A stretch of DNA of 64,000 bases from Crassaminicella indica (GCF_019203185.1 NZ_CP078093.1:1647058-1711057); one strand, 5' to 3'; counted from the first letter of the stretch, positions 1-9,090 are shown. The notes: a model not told the origin generated them from the letters alone. Numbers and translations: made by a program.

Positions 1-249
1 TTATATTTAATAGTATATATATTGTCTTTGCGATTGGATATAATATAGTCTACACTATTCCGATTATACCATATATTTACAAAATATGATTTTATAAATT
101 AAATTATTTTTCTAATAGTGATACAGCGAAATTAGCAAATAGTTTAATGGTTTATTATTTAGCGAAAAAATATTATCGAAAAACAATAAAAAAATATTGA
201 AATATAATAATTGATTGTGTATAATGTAAATGTAAATTTATGGGGGGGA
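1..249. other. AT-rich leader upstream of xrtK
   Basis: No convincing gene, RNA or repeat is visible here. The stretch is extremely A/T rich. A TATAAT at 203-208 could be a -10 element for the following gene, but no good -35 hexamer lies 16-18 bases upstream, so I do not call a promoter. Confidence 0.4.
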
Positions 250-255
250 TTGCAT

Positions 256-759
256 TTGTTTGTTTATATATGGATTATATTTATAGCTGCATGTATAAAA
301 ATGATTTTCAAATATGGAGATTTTCAGTACATATTGTTTATTTTAAAGCCTGTAACAAAAATTGTGGAATTAGTTTTAGGAGTTGCTTTTAAATATTATG
401 AAGGGATTGGATTTATCAATGCTGATTTTAAAATTCATATAAGCAGAGGATGTTCAGGAATAAATTTTTTTATTATGGTATTTTTGATGATTAGTTTTTC
501 ATTTCTTTTTAAGATACGAAATAAAAATAAATCATTAGTAGCATTGATTTTTTTTATTGTTGCATATTTTATTACAATTATTGCAAATGCTTCAAGGATT
601 ATAGTGGCTTTTTTGATTATGAATACCATAACATTTAATATGAAATATGAAAGATTGATGCATCAGTCTATTGGTGTTGTTTTTTATTTTAGTTATTTAA
701 TCATTACATATTATTTGTTTTCAAAAATATTTCAAAAAGGAGATGAATCTCATGAATAA
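256..759 (+). CDS. xrtK: exosortase-like membrane protease, XrtK type
   Basis: This is a small polytopic membrane protein of about 167 residues, with roughly five hydrophobic segments. It carries the exosortase/archaeosortase triad in order: Cys66 in RGCSGINF, Arg114 in NASRII and His136 in LMHQSIG. Enzymes of this family cleave C-terminal sorting tails of exported proteins in the membrane, by analogy with sortases. The start is a TTG at 256, seven bases after a run of G (242-248). TTG codons at 211 and 250 are in frame but badly placed for that ribosome site. The stop overlaps the start of the next gene by 8 bases, so the two are translationally coupled. That gene ends in an MSEP-CTERM-like tail, which is the reason for assigning the exosortase K subtype. 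The family call is firm; the subtype comes from remembered neighbourhood patterns. Confidence 0.8.
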   Translation: MFVYIWIIFIAACIKMIFKYGDFQYILFILKPVTKIVELVLGVAFKYYEGIGFINADFKIHISRGCSGINFFIMVFLMISFSFLFKIRNKNKSLVALIFFIVAYFITIIANASRIIVAFLIMNTITFNMKYERLMHQSIGVVFYFSYLIITYYLFSKIFQKGDESHE

Positions 760-3508
760 AATATATAAACCATACCTTATATTGATAACGTTAACGCTTC
801 CTCAAATAATTATTTTTATTCTATTTACTAAAATATTTGGATTGATTAGTTCAGAACTATCTAAAAGTAGTATAGAGTATTGGAGATTAGCAGCAATTTA
901 TTTAGGTTCAGCGTTGATTATATTTACATTGTGGAATATAAGAAACTGGATAAATAAAAAAGATATACAGCCATTATGTGCTCTTTTGATCTTTATAGTA
1001 TATACCATATTTTTAAGCGTTTATTTTTACAATGATACATACATTATTCCTTCTGATATTCCAGATTATATGTTTTTAGGTATAAGACCTAGCATTACTA
1101 TTTTAACACTTATTATGCCAGTGCTTATTCATTCTATGCTGTTGTTGGTTCATTTTAGTGTTGAGAAAGTAGAAAAAGGTAGCAATTCAAAGGACTTTTA
1201 TAGTATGATTGGTATTCCAGTATTTTGTTATGTATTTATATATATATTGTTGAATGATAATTCTCCTATTGAAAAGCTTACCCCTATATTATTTATTATG
1301 AGTATAGTAGCTTTTTTCTTTTTCTTCATACGAATTATTTATAGACTTTTAAATAAAAGGGCTGATATATGGCAAAAGAATTTAGCTTTTTTGAATCTTT
1401 TGGGTTCTTTGATAGGGTTATGCTTAAATCAAAGCTTTGGAAATATATTTGGAGATTTTTCTCATATTGGCTTTTATCTGTTTGCCATGATAACAGGTGT
1501 ATTAATGTTAATTCCAGATATGGAGAATAAAAGAATCAGGCTCATTTTGTGGGTATTAAAAAGTATTACCTTTGTTTTTACCTTTTACTTTTTCATTGTT
1601 TTTCTTCCTTATATACTGTTGTCATTGATTGGAATGATTTTTTTCGGATGTGGTGCTTTAATGCTTGTGCCAATGCTTTTAATGTTTTTACATGTAAAAG
1701 CTTTGTGGTCTGATTACTATTATTTAAAGGCTTTTTATGAAAAGAAGATTTTAGCTGCATTGTTTTTAATAGGGGTTTTAACAATTCCTGTATTTATGAT
1801 GATGATTATAAAAAATGATAAAGAAAATTTAGATAATGCACTGACCTTTACATATCAAAGAAGCTATGAAGATAAAAATGAAGCACATATAGACATAGCT
1901 GGAGTAAAAAGAGCTTTAAAAAATATAAAATATGTAAAAGGAAATAAAAGAAATAAGCTTGATGTTTTTACTACGGATATTCCTTATTTTACTTCACTAT
2001 ATAATGAATATGTGCTAGATGGATTATCAATATCTAATAAAAAAATAAAAAGGCTTGAGGATGTATTTTTAGGTGAATCAGATATAGTGCTAAATGATGA
2101 AAGACAATCAAAAAATCAAGTATTTATCAAAGATATAAAAACGCAAACAATATATGATGAAAAAGAAAAGGTACTGAAAAGCTGGATAGATTTTGAGTTG
2201 GAAAATAGAGGAAGAGAACAAGAGGAGTTTAACACAACATTTAAGCTTCCAAAAGGAAGTTATATTAGCAATTATTATTTATATGTAGGGAATGAAAAAA
2301 AATACGGTTTGCTTGCAGATAAAAGAGCTGCCGATTGGATTTATCAAAATACAAAAGCTATAAAGAGAGATCCTGGGATTTTAACAGATTTGGGAAATAA
2401 TAAAATAGCATTTAAGGTATTTCCATTTAATGGTGGAGAAATAAGAAAAACAGGAATAGAAATCCTTCATAAAGCTCCAATCACTATTAATATTGATGGA
2501 CATAGGATTGATTTAAAGGATGAACATATTAAGCATTTAAATAAAAAAGAAATTATTATAGGTAAGGGGCTTGCTTATATTCCAAAGGAAGTGAAGAAAA
2601 AATTAGAAAGAACAACAAGAGAGCAAAAGTATTATTTTTTAATAGATTATTCAAAAGAAAGTGATGGAAAAATAAATGACTATATAGAAAGGGTGAAGAA
2701 TTATATTAAAGATTATCATATTGAAAATAAAGTAGAAGAAATAATTCCTGTAAACTTTGAAGAAAAAAGGATTTCATATAATAAAGAGTGGGAAAAACAT
2801 TTAAAACATATTGACGTAAAAGGTGGATTCTTTTTAGAATATACGATAAAGAAGATTTTTTATGATAATTATGTAAAAGATAGCAGTGAGTATCCAGTTA
2901 TTATTGTTGTTACAGATGATATAAGTAAAGGAGTAGGGTTGGAGAAAATAGATGAATTTTCATTTGCTTGTCCAGAAGGGGTATATTATTATCATTTAGA
3001 TAGAGAAGGAAAAATTACAGGGTATTCAAGTCAGTTAAGAAAAACTATGGATCGAGTGGAGAAAATACCAGTATTAGTTTGGAAAGATAAAAATGGAAAA
3101 GCATATTATTTACAAGATGTAGAGGAAGATAGTATAGTTCTTTTAGATGATAAATTAGAAGTAAATATAAAAGAAGAGAAAAATGCTAAATGGGAAAATG
3201 GAGCTATGCTTCAAGGAATGTATATGAGTTATATGCTTCATCCAGAGAAATATTTTGAAAAGTCCTTGTCTATTGTAAAAAATAGTATTATATCTCATGT
3301 GATGAGTCCAATGACTTCTTTTATAGTTCTTGAAAATGAAGCTCAAGAAAAAGTTATGCTGGAAAAACAAAAGCAAATTTTAGCAAGGAAAAAACCAGTT
3401 CATATAGGAGATATGACGGAAATGGATGAACCTTCTTTATGGGTTATGCTACTGCTTATGGGGATTTTTATGAGTAGACAATTATTATTAGTTAAAAGTA
3501 AAGAATAG
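752..3508 (+). CDS. MSEP-CTERM sorting-domain membrane protein, probable XrtK substrate
   Basis: This 918-residue protein has about ten transmembrane segments in its first 355 residues, followed by a long soluble part. The soluble part contains a VIT-like beta region (about residues 480-590) and a possible alpha/beta domain with an LIDYS strand. The C-terminus has three parts: the short motif MDEPSLW, a hydrophobic stretch, and a basic end with Arg and Lys. This matches the MSEP-CTERM tail that I associate with exosortase K, with Asp in place of Ser. The start is ATG 752, nine bases after AAAGGAG (736-742); ATG 743 abuts that site. The gene is followed by a 10-bp terminator hairpin, so the operon seems to consist only of the protease and this protein. 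The cellular role is unknown. Confidence 0.75.
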   Translation: MNKIYKPYLILITLTLPQIIIFILFTKIFGLISSELSKSSIEYWRLAAIYLGSALIIFTLWNIRNWINKKDIQPLCALLIFIVYTIFLSVYFYNDTYIIPSDIPDYMFLGIRPSITILTLIMPVLIHSMLLLVHFSVEKVEKGSNSKDFYSMIGIPVFCYVFIYILLNDNSPIEKLTPILFIMSIVAFFFFFIRIIYRLLNKRADIWQKNLAFLNLLGSLIGLCLNQSFGNIFGDFSHIGFYLFAMITGVLMLIPDMENKRIRLILWVLKSITFVFTFYFFIVFLPYILLSLIGMIFFGCGALMLVPMLLMFLHVKALWSDYYYLKAFYEKKILAALFLIGVLTIPVFMMMIIKNDKENLDNALTFTYQRSYEDKNEAHIDIAGVKRALKNIKYVKGNKRNKLDVFTTDIPYFTSLYNEYVLDGLSISNKKIKRLEDVFLGESDIVLNDERQSKNQVFIKDIKTQTIYDEKEKVLKSWIDFELENRGREQEEFNTTFKLPKGSYISNYYLYVGNEKKYGLLADKRAADWIYQNTKAIKRDPGILTDLGNNKIAFKVFPFNGGEIRKTGIEILHKAPITINIDGHRIDLKDEHIKHLNKKEIIIGKGLAYIPKEVKKKLERTTREQKYYFLIDYSKESDGKINDYIERVKNYIKDYHIENKVEEIIPVNFEEKRISYNKEWEKHLKHIDVKGGFFLEYTIKKIFYDNYVKDSSEYPVIIVVTDDISKGVGLEKIDEFSFACPEGVYYYHLDREGKITGYSSQLRKTMDRVEKIPVLVWKDKNGKAYYLQDVEEDSIVLLDDKLEVNIKEEKNAKWENGAMLQGMYMSYMLHPEKYFEKSLSIVKNSIISHVMSPMTSFIVLENEAQEKVMLEKQKQILARKKPVHIGDMTEMDEPSLWVMLLLMGIFMSRQLLLVKSKE

Positions 3509-3547
3509 ATTATTGTAAGGATAGTTTATTTGGGAATAAATAGGGTA

Positions 3548-3570
3548 TAAGGTGGTCAATGACCACCTTA
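3548..3570. terminator. bidirectional hairpin between convergent genes
   Basis: A perfect 10-bp stem (3548-3557 with 3561-3570) closes a 3-base loop. It lies after the MSEP-CTERM gene and ends one base before the stop codon of the small minus-strand gene, so it can serve both. U-tracts are weak on both sides. Confidence 0.6.
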
Positions 3571-3777
3571 TTACACATCTCTTTTTTTAGTAACCTTTGT
3601 GGTGTCTTCATAAAATCTAAAGGTGTCAATTATATCCACATCTCTTTGCATATCAAGAGGCATTACATAAGCATTTTGCGTTTTTTCTATAATAGGATGG
3701 TTTTCTTTATTGTAGGTAGCATCAATCCTATCCTGTGGTCTTTCTGAATCAGAATGAATTCCTTTATCATTTTTCAT
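3571..3777 (-). CDS. small charged hypothetical protein (68 aa)
   Basis: I do not recognise this protein. It is hydrophilic and rich in Asp, Lys and Arg, with no signal peptide, membrane segment or cysteine. The support for a real gene is a well-placed GAGGAG ribosome site upstream of the ATG at 3777 and a terminator hairpin right after its stop. It lies downstream of metQ on the same strand, 56 bases away, and could be read from the met transcript or from its own promoter. The ORF on the opposite strand lacks comparable support. Confidence 0.55.
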   Translation of the reverse strand: MKNDKGIHSDSERPQDRIDATYNKENHPIIEKTQNAYVMPLDMQRDVDIIDTFRFYEDTTKVTKKRDV

Positions 3778-3833
3778 ATGATCATCTCCTCATTAATATT
3801 ATTTCACATAATGAGAAAGATATGATTTTTATA

Positions 3834-4658
3834 TTAAAAAGCAGGAACTACTGCACCATTATATTTTTCTTCAATAAATTTTTTTACATCTTCAGATTGT
3901 AGTACTTTCATAAGCCTCTGAATTTTTTCGCTGTCCTTATCTTCAGGACGAACTGCTACTATATTTGCATATGGGGATTCGCTGCCTTCTATTAGTAAAG
4001 CATCTTCTTTAGGATTAAGATTTCCTTCTAATGCAAAGTTTGTGTTGATTACACTTGCAGCTACATCATCTAATGTTCTAGGAAGCTGTGCTGCATCAAC
4101 AGGCTTGAATGTTATATTTTTAGGATTTTCTATAATGTCCTTTTCAGTTGCTTCAAGTCCTGCATCTTTATTTAATTTTATTATTCCTTTTGCATCTAAT
4201 AAAATGAGTGCACGTCCTTCATTAGTTGGATCATTTGGAATAGTGATTGTAGCTTTGCTTTGTAGTTCATCAACAGATTTAATTTTTTTAGAATACAAAC
4301 CAAGAGGTTCAACATGAACGTTTCCTGCACTTACAAGATCTAATTCTCTTTCTTTATTAAATGTTTCTAAATAAGGCAAGTGCTGAAAGAAATTTGCATC
4401 GATTTCTTTTTCTGCTAAAGCAAGGTTAGGTGTTACATAATCTGTAAATTCTTTTATTTCTAGCTTTATACCTTCCTTTTCAAGCTTTGGCTTGATAAAT
4501 TCTAATATTTCTGTATGAGGTACTGGTGTTGCACCAATTGTAAGGGTTATTGTGTCTGATTTTTGTTGTGCAGTAGGTGTTTCTTTTTTCGCACATCCTG
4601 TAAATAATAAGGATAAAGCTAATAGACATACTAATACTTTTAAAATATTTTTTTTCAT
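3834..4658 (-). CDS. metQ: D-methionine-binding lipoprotein of the MetNIQ importer
   Basis: This is the substrate-binding protein of the NlpA/MetQ family, 274 residues. It has a lipoprotein signal peptide with the lipobox LLFTGC; the Cys is about residue 21. The body has the family's opening strand ITLTIGATPVPH and the conserved SAGNVHVEPLGLYS region. It captures methionine outside the cell and delivers it to the MetI/MetN transporter. The start at 4658 follows GGAGG at proper spacing. A longer reading frame would add 26 residues ahead of the signal peptide and is not credible. It is the last gene of metN-metI-metQ and falls under the SAM riboswitch upstream of metN. Confidence 0.93.
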   Translation of the reverse strand: MKKNILKVLVCLLALSLLFTGCAKKETPTAQQKSDTITLTIGATPVPHTEILEFIKPKLEKEGIKLEIKEFTDYVTPNLALAEKEIDANFFQHLPYLETFNKERELDLVSAGNVHVEPLGLYSKKIKSVDELQSKATITIPNDPTNEGRALILLDAKGIIKLNKDAGLEATEKDIIENPKNITFKPVDAAQLPRTLDDVAASVINTNFALEGNLNPKEDALLIEGSESPYANIVAVRPEDKDSEKIQRLMKVLQSEDVKKFIEEKYNGAVVPAF

Positions 4659-4677
4659 TTTGCATACCTCCAATTTT

Positions 4678-5328
4678 TTATTTTTTATTGATGCTTTGTG
4701 CAATTTTATTGCCAGCAGTTTGAATGATTTGTACAAGGATAATCAAAAGAATAACTGTAGCAATCATTACATCTGTTTGGAAACGGTGATAACCGTATCT
4801 TACAGCTAAATCTCCAAGACCACCTCCTCCAACAACTCCAGCCATAGCGGAATAGCTTAAAATATTGATAATGGTAATGGTAATACCAAGAATCAAGGAT
4901 GACATAGCCTCAGGAAGCAGTACTCTAAAAATTATTTGGTGAGGGGTTGCTCCCATAGAGATAGAAGCTTCTACTACACCCCAGTCTACTTCCCTTATAC
5001 TTGTTTCTACAACTCGTGAAAAGAAGGGAGTTGCAGCTATAACTAATGGAACAATAGCAGCAGTTGTGCCAATAGTTGTTCCAACAACAAGTCTTGTAAA
5101 AGGAATAATAAATATCATCAAAATGATAAAGGGTAGTGATCTAGCTACATTGATAATATATGAAAGTATGTTGTGAATATATGGATTTGGAAGAATGTGA
5201 TTTTGGTCTGTTACAACAAGAATTATCCCTAATGGCAATCCTAAAATAATTGTAAAAATCACAGAGATAAATACCATATATAAGGTTTCTAATAAAGATG
5301 GTGTAAGAAGTTCTATCCAATGATTCAT
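4678..5328 (-). CDS. metI: methionine ABC transporter permease
   Basis: This 216-residue inner-membrane permease has about five hydrophobic segments. The cytoplasmic coupling loop reads EASISMGATPHQIIFRVLLP, which contains the EAA-type motif that docks on the ATPase. With MetN it forms the membrane channel for methionine. Its ATG overlaps the metN stop by four bases (ATGA, 5325-5328), so translation is coupled. The length is normal for MetI. Confidence 0.93.
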   Translation of the reverse strand: MNHWIELLTPSLLETLYMVFISVIFTIILGLPLGIILVVTDQNHILPNPYIHNILSYIINVARSLPFIILMIFIIPFTRLVVGTTIGTTAAIVPLVIAATPFFSRVVETSIREVDWGVVEASISMGATPHQIIFRVLLPEAMSSLILGITITIINILSYSAMAGVVGGGGLGDLAVRYGYHRFQTDVMIATVILLIILVQIIQTAGNKIAQSINKK

Positions 5329-6317
5329 TGCTTTAACACCTCCGCTTTTACATTGTTTTTTTCTAGAAAAGATATAATATCTAATAATTTATGGCAATCT
5401 ACATTCATTTGAATAGTGAGCTTTCCAATGGGCTTTTCTTGGATATATTCAATTTTTCCAGAAAGAATATTTACATCTACATCAAATTTTTTTGTGATTT
5501 TTGAAATAAGTGGTTTATCTGCACTGCCCTTTGTAAATGATAAATTTAATACTTTTCCTTTCATATATTGCTTTGGTAAAGCTTGATCGTGATCTACAAA
5601 ATGCTTTGTGACAGAGTTGCCGGGCTTTGAGAAAATATCAATAGTAGAACCTTCCTCTATCAAGCATCCACCTTCAAGAATTGCTACACGGTTGCATATT
5701 TCTTTGATTACTTCCATTTCATGAGTGATGACTACAATAGTCAATCCAAATTCTTTGTTGATATTTTTAAGTAATGTTAGAATCTGCTTTGTAGTTTTCG
5801 GATCTAGTGCCGATGTTGCTTCATCACAGAGGAGTACATCAGGTTCATTTGCTAGAGCTCTTGCAATACCTACTCTCTGCTTTTGACCTCCACTTAACTG
5901 AGAAGGATAAACATGAGCTTTATCAGAAAGCTCTACAAGCTCTAAAAGATGATTTACCTTTTCTTTGATGATTTTTTTAGGTGTTTTTACAAGTCTTAAT
6001 GGAAAAGCAATATTTTCAAATACATTTTTACTATGCAATAGATTAAAATTTTGAAAAATCATGCCTATTTTTTTTCTTGCATTTCTCAATTCGCTGTTTT
6101 TTAAAGTCATTAAGTTTATGCTATTTACAAATATGTCACCACTTGTAGGCTCTTCCAATCTGTTTATACAGCGAATGAGAGATGATTTTCCTGCACCACT
6201 AAGACCAATAATGCCATAAATATCCCCTTGATTAATATTTAAAGATATATCCTTAAGAGCGACTACTTGGTTTCTTCCATTCGTATAAATCTTTGATAAA
6301 TTCTTAATTTTTATCAT
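5325..6317 (-). CDS. metN: methionine ABC transporter ATP-binding protein
   Basis: This 330-residue ABC ATPase has Walker A GLSGAGKSS, Q-loop MIFQNFNLL, signature LSGGQKQR and Walker B VLLCDEATSALD. The C-terminal 75 or so residues form the NIL (ACT-like) domain typical of MetN, which binds methionine and inhibits uptake when the internal pool is full. The start at 6317 follows AGAGGTG. It is the first gene of the met operon, preceded by a terminator and a SAM-I aptamer. It is therefore controlled by S-adenosylmethionine at the RNA level and by methionine at the protein level. Confidence 0.95.
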   Translation of the reverse strand: MIKIKNLSKIYTNGRNQVVALKDISLNINQGDIYGIIGLSGAGKSSLIRCINRLEEPTSGDIFVNSINLMTLKNSELRNARKKIGMIFQNFNLLHSKNVFENIAFPLRLVKTPKKIIKEKVNHLLELVELSDKAHVYPSQLSGGQKQRVGIARALANEPDVLLCDEATSALDPKTTKQILTLLKNINKEFGLTIVVITHEMEVIKEICNRVAILEGGCLIEEGSTIDIFSKPGNSVTKHFVDHDQALPKQYMKGKVLNLSFTKGSADKPLISKITKKFDVDVNILSGKIEYIQEKPIGKLTIQMNVDCHKLLDIISFLEKNNVKAEVLKQ

Positions 6318-6393
6318 AACTTCACCTCTTTATAACTATATAGTACTAAAACAAACAAGTAATAAAATAACCCCTGCTGATGAAAGAGGGGGT

Positions 6394-6422
6394 TAAAAAA
6401 ACCTCTTTCATTGAGAAAGAGG
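6394..6422 (-). terminator. riboswitch expression-platform terminator of metNIQ
   Basis: On the minus strand, CCTCTTTC pairs with GAAAGAGG around a 5-base loop, followed by seven U. It lies between the SAM-I aptamer and metN. A third copy of the 5' arm (6382-6389) lies beyond the U-tract, and a second hairpin (6369-6374 with 6389-6394) sits closer to the gene. Confidence 0.85.
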
Positions 6423-6444
6423 CATATATAACAATTGCTTCCTT

Positions 6445-6549
6445 CTCTCATCTGTCGATACAATGTATCGCAGGAATTGGCACCGCTGCATAAAATATGC
6501 CGGTTGCCGGGTTTCATAGGGCCAGTCCCTCCACCACTCTGGATAAGAG
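6445..6549 (-). promoter_or_regulatory. SAM-I (S-box) riboswitch
   Basis: Read on the minus strand, the S-box hallmarks appear in order: a P1 5' arm (6549-6542), AGAGTGGTGGAGGGACTGGC, TGAAACCC, GGCAACC, the GGTGCCAATTCC block, and the P1 3' arm (6452-6445). P1 pairs eight bases with one G-U. Binding of S-adenosylmethionine stabilises the aptamer and favours the downstream terminator, switching off methionine uptake. Confidence 0.97.
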
Positions 6550-6585
6550 ATATCCGTTTATTAACTTTTGCTTTGATTAATATAA

Positions 6586-6614
6586 AGTATAATGATTTTT
6601 TAGAATTGTGTCAA
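6586..6614 (-). promoter_or_regulatory. sigma-A promoter for metNIQ
   Basis: The minus strand reads TTGACA (6614-6609), 17 bases, then TATACT (6591-6586). This is close to consensus and lies about 40 bases upstream of the SAM aptamer. Confidence 0.85.
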
Positions 6615-6701
6615 TAGTTTTTTTAAAAAATTATATTTCAATAAAAAGGAGATAATAAATAAATATAGAATATTATTTAGATAAAGGGAAAAGGTGGTGG
6701 A

Positions 6702-7010
6702 ATGATGACTTACGAGTCAAAATTAAAAAATGAGTTTACTGATGAATTGTTTGAAGCAATATTATTACTCAAAAATATAGAAGAATGCTATAGATTTTTT
6801 GAAGATATATGTACTATAAAGGAGATTCAAGCATTATCCCAGCGTCTTAAAGTAGCAAAGCTTTTAAGAGAAAAGAAAACCTATAATGAGATTGAAGAAA
6901 TAACAGGAGCGAGTACAGCGACCATCAGCAGAATTAATCGATGTCTAACATATGGAGCTGATGGATATAATTTGATATTGGATAGATTAGATGAACAATC
7001 AAAAGAATAA
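6702..7010 (+). CDS. yerC: YerC/YecD-family TrpR-like DNA-binding protein
   Basis: This all-helical protein of about 102 residues belongs to the Trp-repressor-like YerC/YecD family. The conserved block DICTIKEIQALSQRL is followed by a helix-turn-helix, YNEIEEITGASTATISRI, where the GAS(T)ATISRI recognition helix is typical of the family. It is a small cytoplasmic transcription factor; targets in Clostridia are not known to me. Two adjacent ATG codons (6702, 6705) follow AAAGGTGG, and the second is equally possible. It is monocistronic and converges on ilvD with a shared terminator. Confidence 0.85.
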   Translation: MMTYESKLKNEFTDELFEAILLLKNIEECYRFFEDICTIKEIQALSQRLKVAKLLREKKTYNEIEEITGASTATISRINRCLTYGADGYNLILDRLDEQSKE

Positions 7011-7052
7011 AAGCAGTGCAACCTTCTCTATTAAAAGGTTGCACTGCTTTTA
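7008..7052. terminator. strong bidirectional terminator, yerC / ilvD
   Basis: A perfect 18-bp stem (7008-7025 with 7035-7052) has a 9-base loop and T-rich flanks on both strands. It includes the stop codons of both convergent genes. Confidence 0.9.
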
Positions 7053-8708
7053 TTTTAATACAGCTCCTGTACTTGCTGAAGTAACTAATTTTGCATATCT
7101 TGCTAAATATCCTTTTTTTACTTTTGGTTCAGGCTTTACAAAACAATTTTTACGTTTTTGTATTTCTTCTTCACTTAATTTAACTTCTAATTTTTTATTA
7201 GGAATATCAATATGAATGATATCTCCATCTTCAATAAGACCAATAAGACCTCCTTCCATAGCTTCAGGAGATACATGACCAATAGCAGCACCACGAGTTG
7301 CTCCAGAGAATCTACCATCTGTAATGAGTGCTACATCCTTGTCAAGCCCCATACCTGCAATAGCAGAAGTAGGGGATAGCATCTCTCTCATACCAGGACC
7401 ACCCTTAGGACCTTCATATCTTATAACTACTACATCTCCCTTTACAATCTTTCCATTAAAGATTGCAGATACTGCTGCTTCTTCTGAATCAAATACCTTT
7501 GCAGGGCCAATGTGTACCAGCATTTCATCAGCTACTGCTGATTCTTTTACAACTGCTCCATCTACTGCTAGATTTCCCCTTAATATAGCAAGGCCACCTT
7601 TATTTCTATAAGGGTTTTTAATAGGATGAATGATATCAGTATCAAGTACTTTTTTATCTTTAAGGTTTTCACCAACAGTTTTTCCAGTAACGGTCATTAC
7701 ATCTAGGTTGAGTAATCCTTTTTTTGTTAATTCCTTCATAAGTGCAGGGATTCCTCCTGCACGATGTAGATCCTCCATATGATGTTTACCGCTAGGGCTA
7801 AGCTTTGTAAGATATGGTGTTACTTGACTGATCTCATCAAACAATTCAAGTGGTAACGATATACCTGCTTCATGAGCAATTGCTGGTAGATGTAGTACTG
7901 TGTTAGAAGAACCAGCCATAGCCATATCTACAGTAATTGCATTTTTAAATGCATCTATTGTTAGAATATCTAATGGCTTTATATCATTTTTAACACATTC
8001 CATTACCTTCATACCAGCATATTTTGCAAGTTGAATTCTTTCACCAGAGTGAGACATAGCAGTACCATTGTATGGAAGGCCCATTCCTAAAGCTTCTGTT
8101 AAGCAGTTCATACTATTAGCAGTAAAAAGTCCTGAGCAAGAACCACATCCAGGACATGATTTTCTTGCTAATTCTTCTAATTCTTCTTCTGTCATTTTAT
8201 TATCTTTAAAAGCTCCAACACCTTCTATGACACTACTAAAATCTAGTGCTTTACCATTATGCTCTCCAGCTCGCATAGGACCACCACTTACTACAATTGC
8301 TGGAATATTTAGTCTTGCAGCAGCCATTAGCATTCCTGGAACGATCTTATCACAGTTTGGAATAAGGACTAATCCATCAAAACCATGTCCTATTGCCATT
8401 GCTTCAATAGAATCAGCAATAAGCTCTCTACTTGCTAGTGGATATTTCATACCATCATGCCCCATAGCAATTCCATCACAAATACCTATTGCAGGAAATT
8501 CTATAGGAGTACCTCCTGCCATTGCAACGCCCATTTTAGCAGCCTTTGCAATTTGATCTAAATGCATATGTCCTGCTATTATTTCATTTTGAGCATTGAC
8601 AATACCAATAAGAGGTCTGTCTATTTCTTCTTTTGTATATCCCATACCATAAAATAGAGATCTAACAGGAGCTCCCTTTGCCCCTTTTTTTATTTGGTTG
8701 CTTCTCAT
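7050..8708 (-). CDS. ilvD: dihydroxy-acid dehydratase
   Basis: IlvD converts 2,3-dihydroxy-isovalerate and 2,3-dihydroxy-3-methylvalerate to the 2-keto acids that precede valine, leucine and isoleucine. The 552-residue protein has the family cysteines for the iron-sulfur cluster in IPNCDK and [10 protein letters not shown]. It also has the C-terminal glycine-rich [19 protein letters not shown] block. The length is standard. The start at 8708 follows AAAGGAGGA. It stands alone here, without ilvC or ilvB, and is preceded by a T-box leader with an isoleucine specifier, so it should be induced by isoleucine starvation. Confidence 0.96.
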   Translation of the reverse strand: MRSNQIKKGAKGAPVRSLFYGMGYTKEEIDRPLIGIVNAQNEIIAGHMHLDQIAKAAKMGVAMAGGTPIEFPAIGICDGIAMGHDGMKYPLASRELIADSIEAMAIGHGFDGLVLIPNCDKIVPGMLMAAARLNIPAIVVSGGPMRAGEHNGKALDFSSVIEGVGAFKDNKMTEEELEELARKSCPGCGSCSGLFTANSMNCLTEALGMGLPYNGTAMSHSGERIQLAKYAGMKVMECVKNDIKPLDILTIDAFKNAITVDMAMAGSSNTVLHLPAIAHEAGISLPLELFDEISQVTPYLTKLSPSGKHHMEDLHRAGGIPALMKELTKKGLLNLDVMTVTGKTVGENLKDKKVLDTDIIHPIKNPYRNKGGLAILRGNLAVDGAVVKESAVADEMLVHIGPAKVFDSEEAAVSAIFNGKIVKGDVVVIRYEGPKGGPGMREMLSPTSAIAGMGLDKDVALITDGRFSGATRGAAIGHVSPEAMEGGLIGLIEDGDIIHIDIPNKKLEVKLSEEEIQKRKNCFVKPEPKVKKGYLARYAKLVTSASTGAVLK

Positions 8709-8734
8709 AAAAATTCCTCCTTTGATTGTATAAA

Positions 8735-9020
8735 TAAAAAATCTCTCGTTCCTAAGATATAGTATTATATCCTAGGGACGAGAGATTTTCCCGCGGTACC
8801 ACCCTAATTATAATTCACTAATATGAATTACCTCTTCAGGTCAATAATTTAACCCTAGCCATATAACGGTGGCACTTCTACGAATTGTAGAATCCCGGCC
8901 TTGCCTACTCCAATAGTTTCGACTTAGCAGCTTCGGAGTGATTATTATATACTGCTTTAACGCTGATTTTCACCAAACATCAGCTCTCTGTAGTTAAAGG
9001 ATAGTATTTTTCTCTCCATC
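8735..9020 (-). promoter_or_regulatory. T-box riboswitch, isoleucine specifier (ATC)
   Basis: The minus strand holds the T-box core AGGGTGGTACCGCGGG (8805-8790), then a long terminator hairpin (about 8786-8741) with a T-rich tail. The same region can form the alternative antiterminator. In Stem I, GGAG (9017-9014) pairs with CTCC and ATACT with AGTAT. The internal loop between these helices ends in ATCA, which places the specifier codon ATC (Ile) at 8942-8940. Uncharged tRNA-Ile should pair with the specifier and the T-box bulge and allow readthrough into ilvD. Confidence 0.93.
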
Positions 9021-9061
9021 ATTGCTTTTGATTTGTATTTTTCTGAAAATTAATTAAGCAT

Positions 9062-9090
9062 ATTTTACTACTGATTTTGTTGTTAGTCAA
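9062..9090 (-). promoter_or_regulatory. sigma-A promoter for the ilvD T-box transcript
   Basis: The minus strand reads TTGACT (9090-9085), 17 bases, then TAAAAT (9067-9062), about 45 bases upstream of the T-box Stem I. Confidence 0.75.

Noticed and set aside
3559-3747. Plus-strand ORF opposite the small hypothetical gene
   Set aside because: It starts inside the terminator hairpin, has no ribosome site, and mirrors the better-supported minus-strand gene.
8068-8556. Long plus-strand ORF of 162 residues inside ilvD
   Set aside because: It is antisense to a highly conserved enzyme and has the low-complexity Ser/Pro/Ile composition of a shadow frame; no ribosome site.
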